Assembly: GCF_016820575.1 (NCBI RefSeq)
Contig: NZ_JAEMQH010000002.1
Span: forward strand, 1,175,305-1,239,304
Direction of reading: 5' to 3'
Origin: Marinobacter sediminum
Lineage (GTDB): Bacteria; Pseudomonadota; Gammaproteobacteria; Pseudomonadales; Oleiphilaceae
DNA: 64,000 nt
Below, in pieces: positions 29,267 to 38,825 of the stretch (the stretch's first letter is position 1; the number at the start of each line of letters is the position of its first letter). Made by a program: the position numbers and the translations under genes. The notes under the pieces were generated by a model. It was not told the origin of the DNA. It was given only the letters and a program-made list of their open reading frames with translations, and searched no databases.

Positions 29267-30547
29267 TCAGTGTTTGAGAGCGGCAGCCAGTGACGAAGCC
29301 AGCTCATCCCGCGCCAGATCCTGCTGGAGTTCGTCCGAACGCAGGGGTTTAAGCCCTACGCGGCCGTTGGCCACCTCGTTCTCGCCGAGGATAATGGCAT
29401 AGCGAGCGCCGCTTTTGTCAGCCTTTTTCATCTGGCTCTTGAAGCTGCCACCGCCGCAGTGGGAAACCACCACCGCATTCGGCAGCTCAGCGCGCAGTTC
29501 CTCAGCCAATGCCAGCGCCGACGCCAGCGCGCCGTCTCCCATTGCGGTGACGTAGACGTCGGCGTTGTTGTTTACATGCTCGGGAATCAGGTCGAGCGTC
29601 TCGAGCAGTAGAATAAGGCGCTCAAGCCCCATAGCAAAGCCGACGGCACGGGTAGGTTTTCCACCGAGCTGTTCCACGAGACCGTCGTAACGGCCACCAG
29701 CACAGACAGTGCCCTGGGCACCAAGGCTGTCGGTGATCCACTCAAAGACCGTCTTGCCGTAATAGTCCAGACCACGAACCAGTGCTGGATTAATGGTGTA
29801 CTCGATCCCTGCCGCGTCCAGCAGCTCACGCAAACGGTCGAAGTGAGCACGGGAATCATCGTCCAGGTACTCGTCAAGGTTCGGAGCATTTTCCAGAATG
29901 CTGCGTGTTGCCGGGTCCTTGCTGTCGAGGATCCGCAACGGATTAGTCTCCAGGCGACGCTGACTGTCGGCGTCCAGGTCTGCCTTGTACTGACTAAGAT
30001 ACTCCACCAGGGCCTGCCGGTAGACCTTGCGGGCCTCTGACGTGCCAATGGAGTTGATTTCCAAGCGGGTATGCTCAGCCAATCCCAGCTCACGCCACAG
30101 GCGGGCTGTCAGTATCAGCAGCTCGGCGTCGATATCCGGTCCGGCCATGCCGAAACACTCCACACCAATCTGGTGAAATTGACGATAGCGCCCCTTCTGC
30201 GGACGTTCGTGCCGGAACATGGGGCCGGTGTACCAGAGTCGACGCGTCTGGTTGAACAGAAGCCCGTGCTCCTCTGCTGCGCGCACACAGCCGGCCGTGC
30301 CCTCAGGGCGCAGGGTCAGGCTGTCGCCGTTGCGATCGTCGAAGGTATACATTTCCTTTTCGACAATGTCGGTTACTTCGCCGATGGAGCGCTTGAACAG
30401 ATCCGTCTGCTCGACGATGGGCATACGGATCTCCTGATACCCATACTGGGCAAGAACCTTTCGTACTTTGCCCTCAACAAACTGCCAAACGGGCGTCTGC
30501 TCCGGCAGGATATCGTTCATCCCGCGAATTGCCTGAATCTTAGCCAA
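29267..30547 (-). CDS. hisS: Histidyl-tRNA synthetase HisS
   Basis: Class II aminoacyl-tRNA synthetase, 426 residues. Motif 2 is in [24 protein letters not shown] followed by [24 protein letters not shown]. The His-specific segments [12 protein letters not shown] and [15 protein letters not shown] are present, with motif 3 in [13 protein letters not shown], and then the anticodon-binding domain ([16 protein letters not shown]). Start [17 protein letters not shown] matches the family. Sits between ispG (52 nt) and yfgM (42 nt) in the leftward block. Confidence 0.97.
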   Translation of the reverse strand: MAKIQAIRGMNDILPEQTPVWQFVEGKVRKVLAQYGYQEIRMPIVEQTDLFKRSIGEVTDIVEKEMYTFDDRNGDSLTLRPEGTAGCVRAAEEHGLLFNQTRRLWYTGPMFRHERPQKGRYRQFHQIGVECFGMAGPDIDAELLILTARLWRELGLAEHTRLEINSIGTSEARKVYRQALVEYLSQYKADLDADSQRRLETNPLRILDSKDPATRSILENAPNLDEYLDDDSRAHFDRLRELLDAAGIEYTINPALVRGLDYYGKTVFEWITDSLGAQGTVCAGGRYDGLVEQLGGKPTRAVGFAMGLERLILLLETLDLIPEHVNNNADVYVTAMGDGALASALALAEELRAELPNAVVVSHCGGGSFKSQMKKADKSGARYAIILGENEVANGRVGLKPLRSDELQQDLARDELASSLAAALKH

Positions 30548-30599
30548 GTTAAACCCTTAAACGTATGTCTGGATAATGGTGCCGGAAAACCGTATGAAA

Positions 30600-31718
30600 T
30601 CAGCTTCCTGAGCGGGCAATGATAGCGTCTTCCTCTTCCTTGCGACGCGCCACTTCGTCTCGGATCAGGCGCTCAAGGTCGTCGGTAAGGTTCGCATTAT
30701 CAAGCTTCTGGTTCGGTTTACCCGCCATGTAGAACAGGTTTTTCGGGCTGCCACCGGTCAGGCCGATATCGGCCACCTTCGCCTCGCCCGGGCCATTGAC
30801 GATGCAGCCAATGATGGCAACGTCCATGGCCGTGTTCACGTCTTCCAGACGCGCTTCCAGATCGTTCATGGTCTGGATAACATCAAAGTTCTGACGAGAG
30901 CAGCTCGGGCACGCGATGAAGTTGATGCCGCGGCTACGCAGACGAAGACTCTTAAGAATGTCGTAACCGACTTTCACTTCCTGAACCGGATCAGCCGCCA
31001 GGGAAACCCGGATGGTGTCGCCGATACCATCCATCAACAACATGCCCAGCCCAATCGACGATTTCACCGTTCCAGAGCGGAAGCCACCGGCCTCGGTGAT
31101 ACCGAGGTGCAGCGGCTGCTCAATTTGCCCAGCGAGCTTACGGTAGGCCGCCACGGTCATGAACACCTCGGACGCCTTGAGGCTCACCTTGAAGTCCTGA
31201 AAATCGTGACGGTCAAGAATGTCGATGTGTCTCATGGCGGACTCGACCAAAGCATCTGCGGTCGGCTCGCCGTATTTACGCTGCAGTTCCTTTTCCAGGG
31301 AGCCAGCGTTAACACCAATACGAATGGGAATATTGCGGTCGCGGGCCGCGCTGATCACAGCACTGACGCGGTCTTCCCGACCGATGTTGCCTGGGTTGAT
31401 GCGAAGGCAGTCAACACCCAGTTCCGCCACCCGGAGTGCAATCTTGTGGTCAAAGTGGATGTCCGCGACCAGAGGCACTGACACCTGCTCGCGGATCTTG
31501 CCGAAGGCTTCAGCGGCATCCATTGAAGGTACCGATACACGAACGATATCAGCACCGGCCTCTTCAAGCGCCCGGACCTGGCCAACCGTGGCGTTCACAT
31601 CCAGGGTGTTGGTGTTGGTCATGCTCTGAACCGCAATCGGCGCATCACCACCAACAGGTACATTGCCCACCATGATCTGGCGGGATTTGCGTCTAACGAT
31701 CGGGGATTCGTGCTTCAT
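30600..31718 (-). CDS. ispG: 4-hydroxy-3-methylbut-2-enyl diphosphate synthase IspG (GcpE)
   Basis: Iron-sulfur enzyme of the MEP isoprenoid pathway that converts MEcPP to HMBPP. Length 372 residues from ATG 31718, the same as E. coli. Conserved segments: [33 protein letters not shown] and [13 protein letters not shown]. The [4Fe-4S] ligands are in [14 protein letters not shown] and [12 protein letters not shown]. The frame extends to a TTG at 31757 overlapping the rodZ stop, but the family homology starts with [15 protein letters not shown], so I use the ATG. Follows rodZ after 35 nt. Confidence 0.96.
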   Translation of the reverse strand: MKHESPIVRRKSRQIMVGNVPVGGDAPIAVQSMTNTNTLDVNATVGQVRALEEAGADIVRVSVPSMDAAEAFGKIREQVSVPLVADIHFDHKIALRVAELGVDCLRINPGNIGREDRVSAVISAARDRNIPIRIGVNAGSLEKELQRKYGEPTADALVESAMRHIDILDRHDFQDFKVSLKASEVFMTVAAYRKLAGQIEQPLHLGITEAGGFRSGTVKSSIGLGMLLMDGIGDTIRVSLAADPVQEVKVGYDILKSLRLRSRGINFIACPSCSRQNFDVIQTMNDLEARLEDVNTAMDVAIIGCIVNGPGEAKVADIGLTGGSPKNLFYMAGKPNQKLDNANLTDDLERLIRDEVARRKEEEDAIIARSGS

Positions 31719-31753
31719 GGATTGCAGACCGATATCAATAAGTTCATCTAGTT

Positions 31754-32743
31754 TCAATTCGCCAGAGTGAATTCTGAGCGATTGTTGACCACGCGGAAAT
31801 TGCCCATATCCACTGGCTCGTTTTGAAAACGGATAGAATCGACCGCGGTAACTGCGCCGATCACTACCCGGAGCGGGGCGTCACCGGACACATCAATCCG
31901 ATCACCGTCCCTTTGCAAAGAGTTTACCAGCCGTTCGCCATCGGCATCACTAACCTGAACCCAGCAATCAGCTCGGAAACTGATCTCCAGCCGGCCGGTT
32001 TCTGTCATCGCCACCGGCTCCGAAGGCGCCTGGATGCCCGTTTCCGTGGCCGGTGCGGCTACCGAAGCGGTCTGGACCGGCGCAATTGAGGCGCTGTCGT
32101 CTGCGGCGCTGTCCGTCACCGGATCAGCTGTCGGTTCCTGGCCAATGTCTGCCTCAGACTGAGCAACTTCCGGGTCTTCCACAATCGGCGTTGCAGGCTC
32201 TTGCGGTTCAGGGGCGGAAGGCTCCCCATTTTCAATCTCGGGCGCAGCCTGCTCCGAGCCGACCGTCGCGGACTCGTCCTGCGCCGGCGCCTCAGTGGCA
32301 TCCGAAGGCGACGTCATTTCTGATTCCGACAGGACGAATGCAAACACCAGATAACCCGCCAGCGCTGCCACACCAAGCAGCAAGATCACCTTAGCAAGGC
32401 GGCGCTTTCTCCGGCGCCGACGTTCAATGTCGACCAGAGGATTGGCTTCAACTTCCTGCTCCCGCTTCTGGCGCAGCGGCTCCAGCTCGCGGTCCAGATC
32501 GGCAACAATCTTGTTATCGTCCAATCCCACCTGGCGGGCATAGGCTCTGACATAGCCTTTCAAGAACAGTTCGCTGTCTACTTGACCGTATTCTCCGGCT
32601 TCAATGGCCTGAATTACGGCGGGCCGAAGGTGCTGGGCCCGGGCGACGTCACTGTCACTCAATCCTCTTTGTTCGCGTGCCCGCTTCAGCTGCAGGCCCA
32701 CCGGATCGCTGGTCATAACTTCAAGGTTTTCTTCATTTGCCAT
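31754..32743 (-). CDS. rodZ: Cytoskeletal cell-shape protein RodZ
   Basis: Bitopic membrane protein that links MreB filaments to the elongation machinery. 329 residues. N-terminal helix-turn-helix of the RodZ type ([35 protein letters not shown]), basic juxtamembrane RRRRRKRR, one membrane helix ([20 protein letters not shown], about 118-138), a long acidic, Ala/Pro/Glu-rich periplasmic linker, and a C-terminal DUF4115 beta domain ([20 protein letters not shown]). Overlaps pilW by 11 nt. Confidence 0.94.
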   Translation of the reverse strand: MANEENLEVMTSDPVGLQLKRAREQRGLSDSDVARAQHLRPAVIQAIEAGEYGQVDSELFLKGYVRAYARQVGLDDNKIVADLDRELEPLRQKREQEVEANPLVDIERRRRRKRRLAKVILLLGVAALAGYLVFAFVLSESEMTSPSDATEAPAQDESATVGSEQAAPEIENGEPSAPEPQEPATPIVEDPEVAQSEADIGQEPTADPVTDSAADDSASIAPVQTASVAAPATETGIQAPSEPVAMTETGRLEISFRADCWVQVSDADGERLVNSLQRDGDRIDVSGDAPLRVVIGAVTAVDSIRFQNEPVDMGNFRVVNNRSEFTLAN

Positions 32744-33542
32744 TGGACATCAGTGCCTTATATTGCTGATATTCAACTGACTCCGGGAAATTATTCTTGA
32801 GCTGCAGGGCCAGGCTGGCTTCCTGATTTCGGTTATCCAAATGATGGGCGATGCGAATACCGGTCAGCAGACTTTCCGGAGAATGCCGCAGGCGGTTGTT
32901 TTTCTGCATCATCATTGAAAGGCGGGCGTAATAGCGCGACGCAGCATTGAAGTCACCCTGCTCTGCCAGCACTCGTGAAAGGGCCAACAGTGATCGGGCG
33001 TCACCTCGGGTCAGTTCAACGGCTCTGCGGTAGGACGCCGTGGCACCCTCGATATCCTGCAAACGCTCCTGGGTCATGCCCAGATTGAAGAACACCGAGC
33101 CCCGATCTTTGTATTCGGTATCTCGTGAGGCCAAACGGAATTGATCAACGGCCTCATCCATCCGGCCCTGGCCGTACAGAAATGCACCGTAGTAAACCCG
33201 TGCGCGGGTATAATCAGAATCCGAGGAAATCGACCGCTTGAAGCTCTTCTCGGCCAGTGCGGCTTCACCCTCAGCATTGTAGATCAGGCCCATGGCGGCC
33301 AAGGCCCCGGCGCTGTCGGAATCGAGATCAAGCGCACGCTCAAGGTGATGGCGCGCTCGTTCGAGGTTGCCCTGCCCGATGTAGGCGGTCGCCAACTGAA
33401 CGTAATCAGCGATGGCTTCCTGTCGGTCCGCCTCCCGGGAGAACCGACTGTCGGTAGTGGTGACACAGCCTGCAACCAATAGGGCGACCAATGTCAGGGC
33501 CGCTACGACAGCAAAACGCGAGCTCGTTGATCTATGGGTCAC
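32733..33542 (-). CDS. pilW: Type IV pilus biogenesis/stability lipoprotein PilW (PilF)
   Basis: Outer-membrane pilotin for the PilQ secretin, 269 residues. The signal peptide ends in the lipobox VAGC (residue 26). Tandem TPR motifs follow (IADYVQLATAYIGQGNLERA, LDSDSAGALAAMGLIYNAEG, ARVYYGAFLYGQGRMDEAV). Its place between rlmN and rodZ is the usual one in Pseudomonas-type genomes (pilF there). No other pilus genes are in the window. Confidence 0.92.
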   Translation of the reverse strand: MTHRSTSSRFAVVAALTLVALLVAGCVTTTDSRFSREADRQEAIADYVQLATAYIGQGNLERARHHLERALDLDSDSAGALAAMGLIYNAEGEAALAEKSFKRSISSDSDYTRARVYYGAFLYGQGRMDEAVDQFRLASRDTEYKDRGSVFFNLGMTQERLQDIEGATASYRRAVELTRGDARSLLALSRVLAEQGDFNAASRYYARLSMMMQKNNRLRHSPESLLTGIRIAHHLDNRNQEASLALQLKNNFPESVEYQQYKALMSNGK

Positions 33543-33583
33543 AGTTGTGCATTCCTCGCTACTTGTTTGTTGTCAATTCCGTT

Positions 33584-34696
33584 TCAGGGGTTTACCTGGC
33601 GCACTTCGATATATCGCTGACTCCGGCGTGTTCTGTCTTCAACCTTACCCACCAGCTGACCGCACGCCGCGTCGATGTCGTCACCGCGGGTCGTTCTGAT
33701 GGTTGCAATGTGACCTGCCTCGTTCAGCACCTTCTGGAACCGGCGAGTGGCGTTCATGCTTGGCCGACGGAAATCGCTTTCCGGGAACGGGTTAAACGGA
33801 ATCAGGTTGATCTTGCATGGCAGATCCTTCAGCAGCACCGCCAGTTCATGGGCGTGCTCCGGCTGGTCGTTCATGCCTTCAATTACCGTGTATTCAATGG
33901 TTGCCTTGCGCTTGTCCGGCAGCCTTGCAAAGTAGCGCTTGGTCGCGGCCAACAGCTCAGCAATAGGGTACTTCTTGTTGAGCGGTACCAGCTTGTTACG
34001 TAGCTCATCATTGGGCGCATGCAATGAAATTGCCAATGAAACATCGCTAACTTCAGCCAGGCGATCCAATGCCGGGACAACACCGGAGGTACTCAGGGTT
34101 ACCCGGCGCTTGGAGATACCATACGCCAGATCCTCCATCATGAGGTTCATGGCATCAACGACATTGTCGAAATTGAGCAGCGGCTCGCCCATACCCATCA
34201 TCACCACGTTGGTAATGGGGCGATCAGGGCCGGGCTCGAACGGCATAAAGGCTTTTCTTGCCACCCACACCTGACCGATCACTTCGGCAGCAGTCAGGTT
34301 TCGGTTAAAACCGCGTTTACCGGTGGAGCAAAAAGTGCAATCGAGGCTGCAGCCGATCTGTGAGGACACGCACAGGGTTCCACGCTCGCCATCCGGAATC
34401 AGGACCGTCTCAACATTGTTGCCATTGTCCATGCGCATCACCCACTTGCGGGTGCCGTCTTTGGACGTCTCGTCGTAAACTACTTCCGGACCGCGAATTT
34501 CTGCCACGTCCTTGAGCTTCTCCCGCAGGGATTTGCTCATATTGGTCATTTGATCGAAGTCATCGGCACCACGCTGATGAATCCATTGCAAAACTTGTGT
34601 GGCACGAAAACGTTTCTCGCCCAGGGACTCAAAGAAAGCCTCAAGTTTTGCTTTCGGCATCCCCAGAAGATTCGTTTTTTCAGCGGCCGCTGTCAT
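33584..34696 (-). CDS. rlmN: Dual-specificity RNA methyltransferase RlmN
   Basis: Radical SAM enzyme that makes 2-methyladenosine in 23S rRNA (A2503) and tRNA (A37). 370 residues from ATG 34696, which has GAGG 7 nt upstream. The radical SAM cluster CxxxCxxC is [12 protein letters not shown] (C116, C120, C123), with the [11 protein letters not shown]-binding segment. The methyl-carrying and catalytic Cys lie near the C-terminus ([13 protein letters not shown]) and at C109 (GTLCVSS). The frame is open upstream to 34741 without homology. Confidence 0.96.
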   Translation of the reverse strand: MTAAAEKTNLLGMPKAKLEAFFESLGEKRFRATQVLQWIHQRGADDFDQMTNMSKSLREKLKDVAEIRGPEVVYDETSKDGTRKWVMRMDNGNNVETVLIPDGERGTLCVSSQIGCSLDCTFCSTGKRGFNRNLTAAEVIGQVWVARKAFMPFEPGPDRPITNVVMMGMGEPLLNFDNVVDAMNLMMEDLAYGISKRRVTLSTSGVVPALDRLAEVSDVSLAISLHAPNDELRNKLVPLNKKYPIAELLAATKRYFARLPDKRKATIEYTVIEGMNDQPEHAHELAVLLKDLPCKINLIPFNPFPESDFRRPSMNATRRFQKVLNEAGHIATIRTTRGDDIDAACGQLVGKVEDRTRRSQRYIEVRQVNP

Positions 34697-34724
34697 CTTA
34701 TAACCTCGATCAAATAACCAATTC

Positions 34725-34745
34725 GGGGGTGGCATCGCCACCCCC
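34725..34745 (-). terminator. Hairpin between ndk and rlmN
   Basis: GGGGGTGGC / GCCACCCCC, 9-bp perfect stem with a 3-nt loop, 12 bases after the ndk stop. On the minus strand it is followed by GAATTGGTTATTT, a poor T tract, so it may only attenuate. Confidence 0.5.
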
Positions 34746-34756
34746 GATCAACAAAA

Positions 34757-35185
34757 TCAACCGCGCGGGCAGATCTCGTTGTCATTGAAAAAATACGCGA
34801 TTTCACGCTCTGCAGACGCTGCAGAGTCGGAGCCGTGAACGGCATTGGCATCGATGGACGATGCGAAATCAGCGCGGATAGTTCCGGCTTCAGCTTCCTT
34901 CGGGTTAGTTGCACCCATCAGGTCACGGTTCTTGAGGATGGCGCCTTCGCCTTCCAGAGCCTGAACAACAACCGGTCCAGACGTCATGAACGCAACCAGG
35001 TCGTTAAAGAACGGACGCTCTTTGTGCTCAGCGTAGAAGCCCTCGGCTTGCTCCTGGGTCAGGTGCATCATCTTGGCGGCAACAATGTTCAGGCCAGCCT
35101 TTTCAAAACGGCTGTAAATTTCGCCGATTACGTTCTTTGCAACCGCGTCGGGCTTGATAATAGAGAGCGTGCGCTCATTTGCCAT
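34757..35185 (-). CDS. ndk: Nucleoside diphosphate kinase Ndk
   Basis: Balances NTP pools by phosphate transfer through a phospho-His. 142 residues, the family norm. [10 protein letters not shown] at the N-terminus and the active-site NAVHGSDS (His117) are intact. It has its own predicted promoter that starts inside the iscS stop codon. In most relatives ndk follows iscX at the end of a full isc operon; here it follows iscS directly. Confidence 0.98.
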   Translation of the reverse strand: MANERTLSIIKPDAVAKNVIGEIYSRFEKAGLNIVAAKMMHLTQEQAEGFYAEHKERPFFNDLVAFMTSGPVVVQALEGEGAILKNRDLMGATNPKEAEAGTIRADFASSIDANAVHGSDSAASAEREIAYFFNDNEICPRG

Positions 35186-35227
35186 GATCTTTCTCCAGTA
35201 AGGTTCGGGTTAAAATTCAGGCCTGCG

Positions 35228-35256
35228 ATTATACGCAGTCCAGGGCCAACTGCCTA
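35228..35256 (-). promoter_or_regulatory. Predicted promoter of ndk
   Basis: Minus strand: perfect -10 TATAAT (35233-35228) with -35 TAGGCA (35256-35251, 4 of 6) after 17 nt. The -35 overlaps the iscS stop codon. Start would be near 35221, 35 nt before the ATG. Confidence 0.6.
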
Positions 35257-36402
35257 CCGCACTGCACGCAGGCGGCTAATAACATCAACAATTTGGGACG
35301 CGGCGAAGGTGGCCTCTTCGGCGGTACTGAATCGGCCAAAGGAAAAACGCAGTGCCCGATGGGCCAGCTCATCACTCAAGCCGATACCACGCAGCACAAA
35401 GGACGGTTCAATAGTCGCCGAGGCGCAGGCCGATCCTGATGAAACCGCGAGATCCCGCAGGCCCAGCATCAGCGATTCCGCCTCAACTCCCTCAAACGCC
35501 AGATTGATGATACCGGGGACCCGGAATTCACTGCTGCCATTAAGGGTGACACCATCAAGATCCGAAAGCCCCTGCAGAAACGACGCTCTCAACTCCTCCA
35601 GGTGCGCCATTTCTGATCCAAGACAATCCTTGGCGATGGCAAACGCCTTACCCATACCGACAATCTGATGAGTCGGCAAGGTTCCTGAGCGCATGCCCCG
35701 CTCGTGCCCACCACCGTGAATCTGGGCCTCGATACGGACATCTGGCGAGCGCCTGACATAAAGCGCGCCAACGCCCTTGGGACCGTAGACTTTGTGACCT
35801 GACAGAGACACCAGGTCTAACGACAGCGCACTGACATCCACCGGCATCTTCCCGGCTGCCTGCGCCGCATCCACATGAAAAAGAACGCCGCGCTCGCGCA
35901 GCATGCGACCAATACCGGCAACATCGGTAACGCAGCCAAGCTCGTTGTTTACCAGCATCAGGCTGACCAGCACGGTATTGTCCCGCAGCGCCTCGGATAC
36001 CTGCTCAGGCCGGATTCGCCCGTCCGGCCCCGGCGTCAGCCAGGTTACTTCTACCCCATGCTGCTCAAGCCATTTACAGGTATCCAGTACGGCCTTGTGC
36101 TCGATAATGGAAGTTACGATGTGCGGATTGTCATGGCCTGCCACCGCACCTTTGATGGCGAGATTGTCGGATTCGGTAGCACCCGATGTCCACACAATCT
36201 CCCGGGGATCAGCGCTAATCAGCTCGGCAACCTGCCGACGCGCAGATTCAACCGCAGCCTCTGCCTGCCAGCCATAGGCGTGGGAGCGCGAAGCCGGATT
36301 ACCAAAAACCCCATCCGGGGTCAGGTATTTCACCATTTCTTCAGCGACAGACGGGTCAACGGGCGTCGTCGCCGCATAATCCAGATATACGGGCTTTTTC
36401 AT
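35254..36402 (-). CDS. iscS: Cysteine desulfurase IscS, short C-terminus
   Basis: PLP enzyme that takes sulfur from cysteine for iron-sulfur clusters and tRNA thiolation. The sequence is IscS-like throughout: [34 protein letters not shown], the PLP lysine K204 in [10 protein letters not shown], the persulfide Cys326 in [19 protein letters not shown], and [15 protein letters not shown]. It ends at residue 382 (VISRLRAVR), whereas E. coli IscS has 404; the missing piece is the C-terminal tail that contacts IscU. The start at 36402 lacks a clear ribosome site and lies 19 nt after iscR, suggesting coupling. No iscU, iscA, hscBA or fdx follows. Confidence 0.93.
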   Translation of the reverse strand: MKKPVYLDYAATTPVDPSVAEEMVKYLTPDGVFGNPASRSHAYGWQAEAAVESARRQVAELISADPREIVWTSGATESDNLAIKGAVAGHDNPHIVTSIIEHKAVLDTCKWLEQHGVEVTWLTPGPDGRIRPEQVSEALRDNTVLVSLMLVNNELGCVTDVAGIGRMLRERGVLFHVDAAQAAGKMPVDVSALSLDLVSLSGHKVYGPKGVGALYVRRSPDVRIEAQIHGGGHERGMRSGTLPTHQIVGMGKAFAIAKDCLGSEMAHLEELRASFLQGLSDLDGVTLNGSSEFRVPGIINLAFEGVEAESLMLGLRDLAVSSGSACASATIEPSFVLRGIGLSDELAHRALRFSFGRFSTAEEATFAASQIVDVISRLRAVR

Positions 36403-36421
36403 GGGCGTAAGGAGTATAGTT

Positions 36422-36919
36422 TCAGGCCGGCGCCTGGTCGGACAGGCGTTCGGTATTGATCGTTTCAGAGCCGTTGTCTGACTGACGCTGGTTCTGCCGG
36501 TCCGCAACCTGGCGGATTTCCTGCTTTTTCATCAGGTCGCCGAGGCTGATTTCGCTCAGGAACTGATGGATTTGATCGCTCAAATCTGACCACAGGTGAT
36601 GAGTCAGACATTTCTCGCCCTTCTGGCAATCACCCTTGTTTCCACATCGGGTGGTGTCCAGTGATTCGCTCACAGCGTCCACAACCTCCGCGATGAACAC
36701 CGCTCCGGCCTCACGGCTGAGGCGATACCCTCCGCCGGGACCACGAACACTGATCACGAGATTCTGTCGACGCAGACGAGAAAAAAGCTGCTCCAGGTAG
36801 GACAGCGAGATTTCTTGACGGGCTGAAATATCCGCCAGACTCACCGGCCCCTGATCTCCGTGCAGGGCCAGATCCAGCATTGCCGTCACGGCGTAGCGGC
36901 CTTTGGTGGTCAACTTCAT
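36422..36919 (-). CDS. iscR: Iron-sulfur cluster regulator IscR
   Basis: Rrf2-family winged-helix regulator, 165 residues. Start [20 protein letters not shown] is standard. The [2Fe-2S] ligands are at the same positions as in E. coli: C92, C98, C104 and H107 in [20 protein letters not shown]. The last 40 residues are polar and look disordered. A type 1 IscR box covers its promoter, implying autorepression by the holo form. Its known target iscS is next, but the rest of the isc genes are missing. Confidence 0.96.
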   Translation of the reverse strand: MKLTTKGRYAVTAMLDLALHGDQGPVSLADISARQEISLSYLEQLFSRLRRQNLVISVRGPGGGYRLSREAGAVFIAEVVDAVSESLDTTRCGNKGDCQKGEKCLTHHLWSDLSDQIHQFLSEISLGDLMKKQEIRQVADRQNQRQSDNGSETINTERLSDQAPA

Positions 36920-36963
36920 AATATCAGCCCCATGATGGGATTGAATCGCGATTCACAGCAGCG

Positions 36964-36996
36964 AGTATGAATTGACCTAGTAAAACAGTCAAGTAT
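36964..36996 (-). promoter_or_regulatory. iscR promoter with type 1 IscR-binding site
   Basis: Minus strand: -35 TTGACT (36992-36987), 17-nt spacer, -10 CATACT (36969-36964). Over it lies ATACTTGACTGTTTTACTAG and the bases after it (36996-36971), which follows the known type 1 IscR motif (ATA-YTTGACT-N4-TACT-G). The site begins one base after the cysE stop. Confidence 0.65.
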
Positions 36997-37773
36997 TCAC
37001 CCCCGGGTGCCATCGCTGTCGTCACGCACGCAATCGAAGTCTTCTTCCTGCAACGGTGGCAAAGCGCCATTCTGGTATTCGCTATTGACCTTACGCAACG
37101 CCTTGCACATATTCTCGATCCGGTCGTCCACTGCGTGCATGTGGTCCAAAAGCGATCGCATAGCCCGGGCAACCGGGTCTGGCATTTCCTCGGTTACGCC
37201 GTACGCGTCGAAGCCCATTCGCTCTTCCATTTCCTTGCGCCGCTGATCGTCCTCACCCTTCGGCTTCACGATGATCCGACCCGGAATCCCAACCACCGTT
37301 GCACCGTCGGGAACCGCCTTGGTGACAACAGAATTCGACCCCACCTTGGCTCCTGCGCCCACCTCGAAAGGTCCGAGAATCTTGGCGCCAGCACCGACCA
37401 CTACGCCATCACCGATAGTGGGATGACGCTTACCCTTGTTCCAGCTGGTGCCACCCAGGGTAACCCCCTGATACAGCGTAACGTCGTCACCGATGATGGT
37501 GGTTTCGCCGATGACCACACCCATGCCGTGGTCAATGAAGAACCGACGGCCAATGGTTGCGCCCGGATGGATCTCGATTCCGGTCAACCAGCGCGCGATG
37601 GTGGAGATCGTGCGGGCAAGCCATTTCAGCCCCAACCCCCATAGCCAGTGGGAAAACCGGTGGAACAGCAGCGCGTGTAGCCCCGGATAGTTAGTCAGGA
37701 CCTCAAACGTGTTTCTGGCCGCGGGGTCGCGGTGGAACACGCTGTTGATGTCTTCCCTTAAACGCTCAAACAT
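36997..37773 (-). CDS. cysE: Serine O-acetyltransferase CysE (EpsC type)
   Basis: Makes O-acetylserine, the carbon precursor of cysteine. 258 residues. N-terminal helical domain, then left-handed beta-helix hexapeptide repeats ([40 protein letters not shown]) with the catalytic His in DHGMG, ending with [11 protein letters not shown] polar 75-residue C-terminal tail follows. I use the second ATG (37773), which has AGGA 8 nt upstream; the first at 37779 is too close to it. Overlaps the end of trmJ. Upstream of iscR, as in Pseudomonas, so cysteine supply sits beside its desulfurase. Confidence 0.95.
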   Translation of the reverse strand: MFERLREDINSVFHRDPAARNTFEVLTNYPGLHALLFHRFSHWLWGLGLKWLARTISTIARWLTGIEIHPGATIGRRFFIDHGMGVVIGETTIIGDDVTLYQGVTLGGTSWNKGKRHPTIGDGVVVGAGAKILGPFEVGAGAKVGSNSVVTKAVPDGATVVGIPGRIIVKPKGEDDQRRKEMEERMGFDAYGVTEEMPDPVARAMRSLLDHMHAVDDRIENMCKALRKVNSEYQNGALPPLQEEDFDCVRDDSDGTRG

Positions 37774-38641
37774 GGCCATCTTCCTGTCCCGTAGCCTTCG
37801 CTTCGGCCTCGGTTGATTTGCTGTTATCTCCGGCGCGATCTCCGGTACCTACGGCCTTTTGCACCGACGTCAGTACGCCCCTGAGAATGTTGATTTCCAT
37901 CTGATCCATCCTGGCGCGCTGAAAAAGACGGCGCAGGCGTGTCATCAGCTGGCGCGGGTTATCCCGACGGTGAAACTCAACATCAACCAGAACCTGCTCA
38001 AGGTGTCCGAAAAAGCCTTCAACATCATTGACCGGCGCCGGCGGAACATCCCAGCCGGGATCGCCCGGCGCAGTCATCGGCTTTAAATAGGGGCTACCCT
38101 CACCACCTTCAAGACCTCGCAGGTGATGCATGCGCAATTCATAGCACATGACCTGAACTGCCATCGCGAGGTTCAACGAGCTGTAGTCAGGATTCGACGG
38201 GATATGAATGTGATAATGACAACGCTGCAGCTCGTCGTTACTGAGTCCGTGATTCTCGCGACCAAACACCAGGGCCACGGGCCCGTTTACCGCATTCTCA
38301 GCGGCTGCGACAGCGGCTTCTGGTGGCGCGATCACCGGCCAGGGCACCTTGCGTCCACGAGCACTGGTGCCCATCACCAGGGAGCAATCCCCAAGCGCGT
38401 CTTCCAATGACGACACTACCTGAGCGCGATCGAGAATATCCGAGGCACCGGCGGAGCGGGCATAGGAAGTTTCGTCAGGGAACGAATTCGGGTTCACCAA
38501 CCACAGATTGCCAAGCCCCATGTTTTTCATGGCGCGGGCCACCGCACCAATATTGCCGGAGTGAGACGTCTCGACCAGAACAATTCTTATCTGATCTTCA
38601 AATGTATCGGTGCCTTCGAGAGGAAGTGCCGGTTTGTGCAT
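37766..38641 (-). CDS. trmJ: tRNA (cytidine/uridine-2'-O-)-methyltransferase TrmJ
   Basis: SPOUT-class enzyme that 2'-O-methylates position 32 of tRNAs. About 291 residues from ATG 38641. Motifs: [45 protein letters not shown] and [18 protein letters not shown] of the trefoil knot. A C-terminal dimer/tRNA-binding helix region follows ([27 protein letters not shown]). The upstream frame to 38698 has no homology. Promoter is shared in the suhB-trmJ divergent gap. Confidence 0.95.
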   Translation of the reverse strand: MHKPALPLEGTDTFEDQIRIVLVETSHSGNIGAVARAMKNMGLGNLWLVNPNSFPDETSYARSAGASDILDRAQVVSSLEDALGDCSLVMGTSARGRKVPWPVIAPPEAAVAAAENAVNGPVALVFGRENHGLSNDELQRCHYHIHIPSNPDYSSLNLAMAVQVMCYELRMHHLRGLEGGEGSPYLKPMTAPGDPGWDVPPAPVNDVEGFFGHLEQVLVDVEFHRRDNPRQLMTRLRRLFQRARMDQMEINILRGVLTSVQKAVGTGDRAGDNSKSTEAEAKATGQEDGHV

Positions 38642-38677
38642 TGCGAACAGGCCCAAGCTGAGTGAATAGTGGTTAAA

Positions 38678-38686
38678 ATGATACCA
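38678..38686 (-). promoter_or_regulatory. Extended -10 promoter of trmJ-cysE
   Basis: Minus strand TGG-TATCAT: an extended -10 element without a recognisable -35. Predicted start is about 30 nt before the trmJ ATG. Confidence 0.4.
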
Positions 38687-38780
38687 GAAACAGGGCACCC
38701 ATCGCCCCTCCCAAGATGCCCTAATCCATTGCTATCCGTGCTATTGCTAAGCCAAAAAACATACAAGAGGGGTGATCTTT

Positions 38781-38789
38781 TGCTATGAT
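38781..38789 (+). promoter_or_regulatory. Extended -10 promoter of suhB
   Basis: TGC-TATGAT (38781-38789), an extended -10 with only a weak -35 upstream. Predicted start near 38796 leaves a 30-nt leader. Confidence 0.5.
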
Positions 38790-38825
38790 AGCCGCCCTTC
38801 ACACACCCGGATAACGAACACTCAG

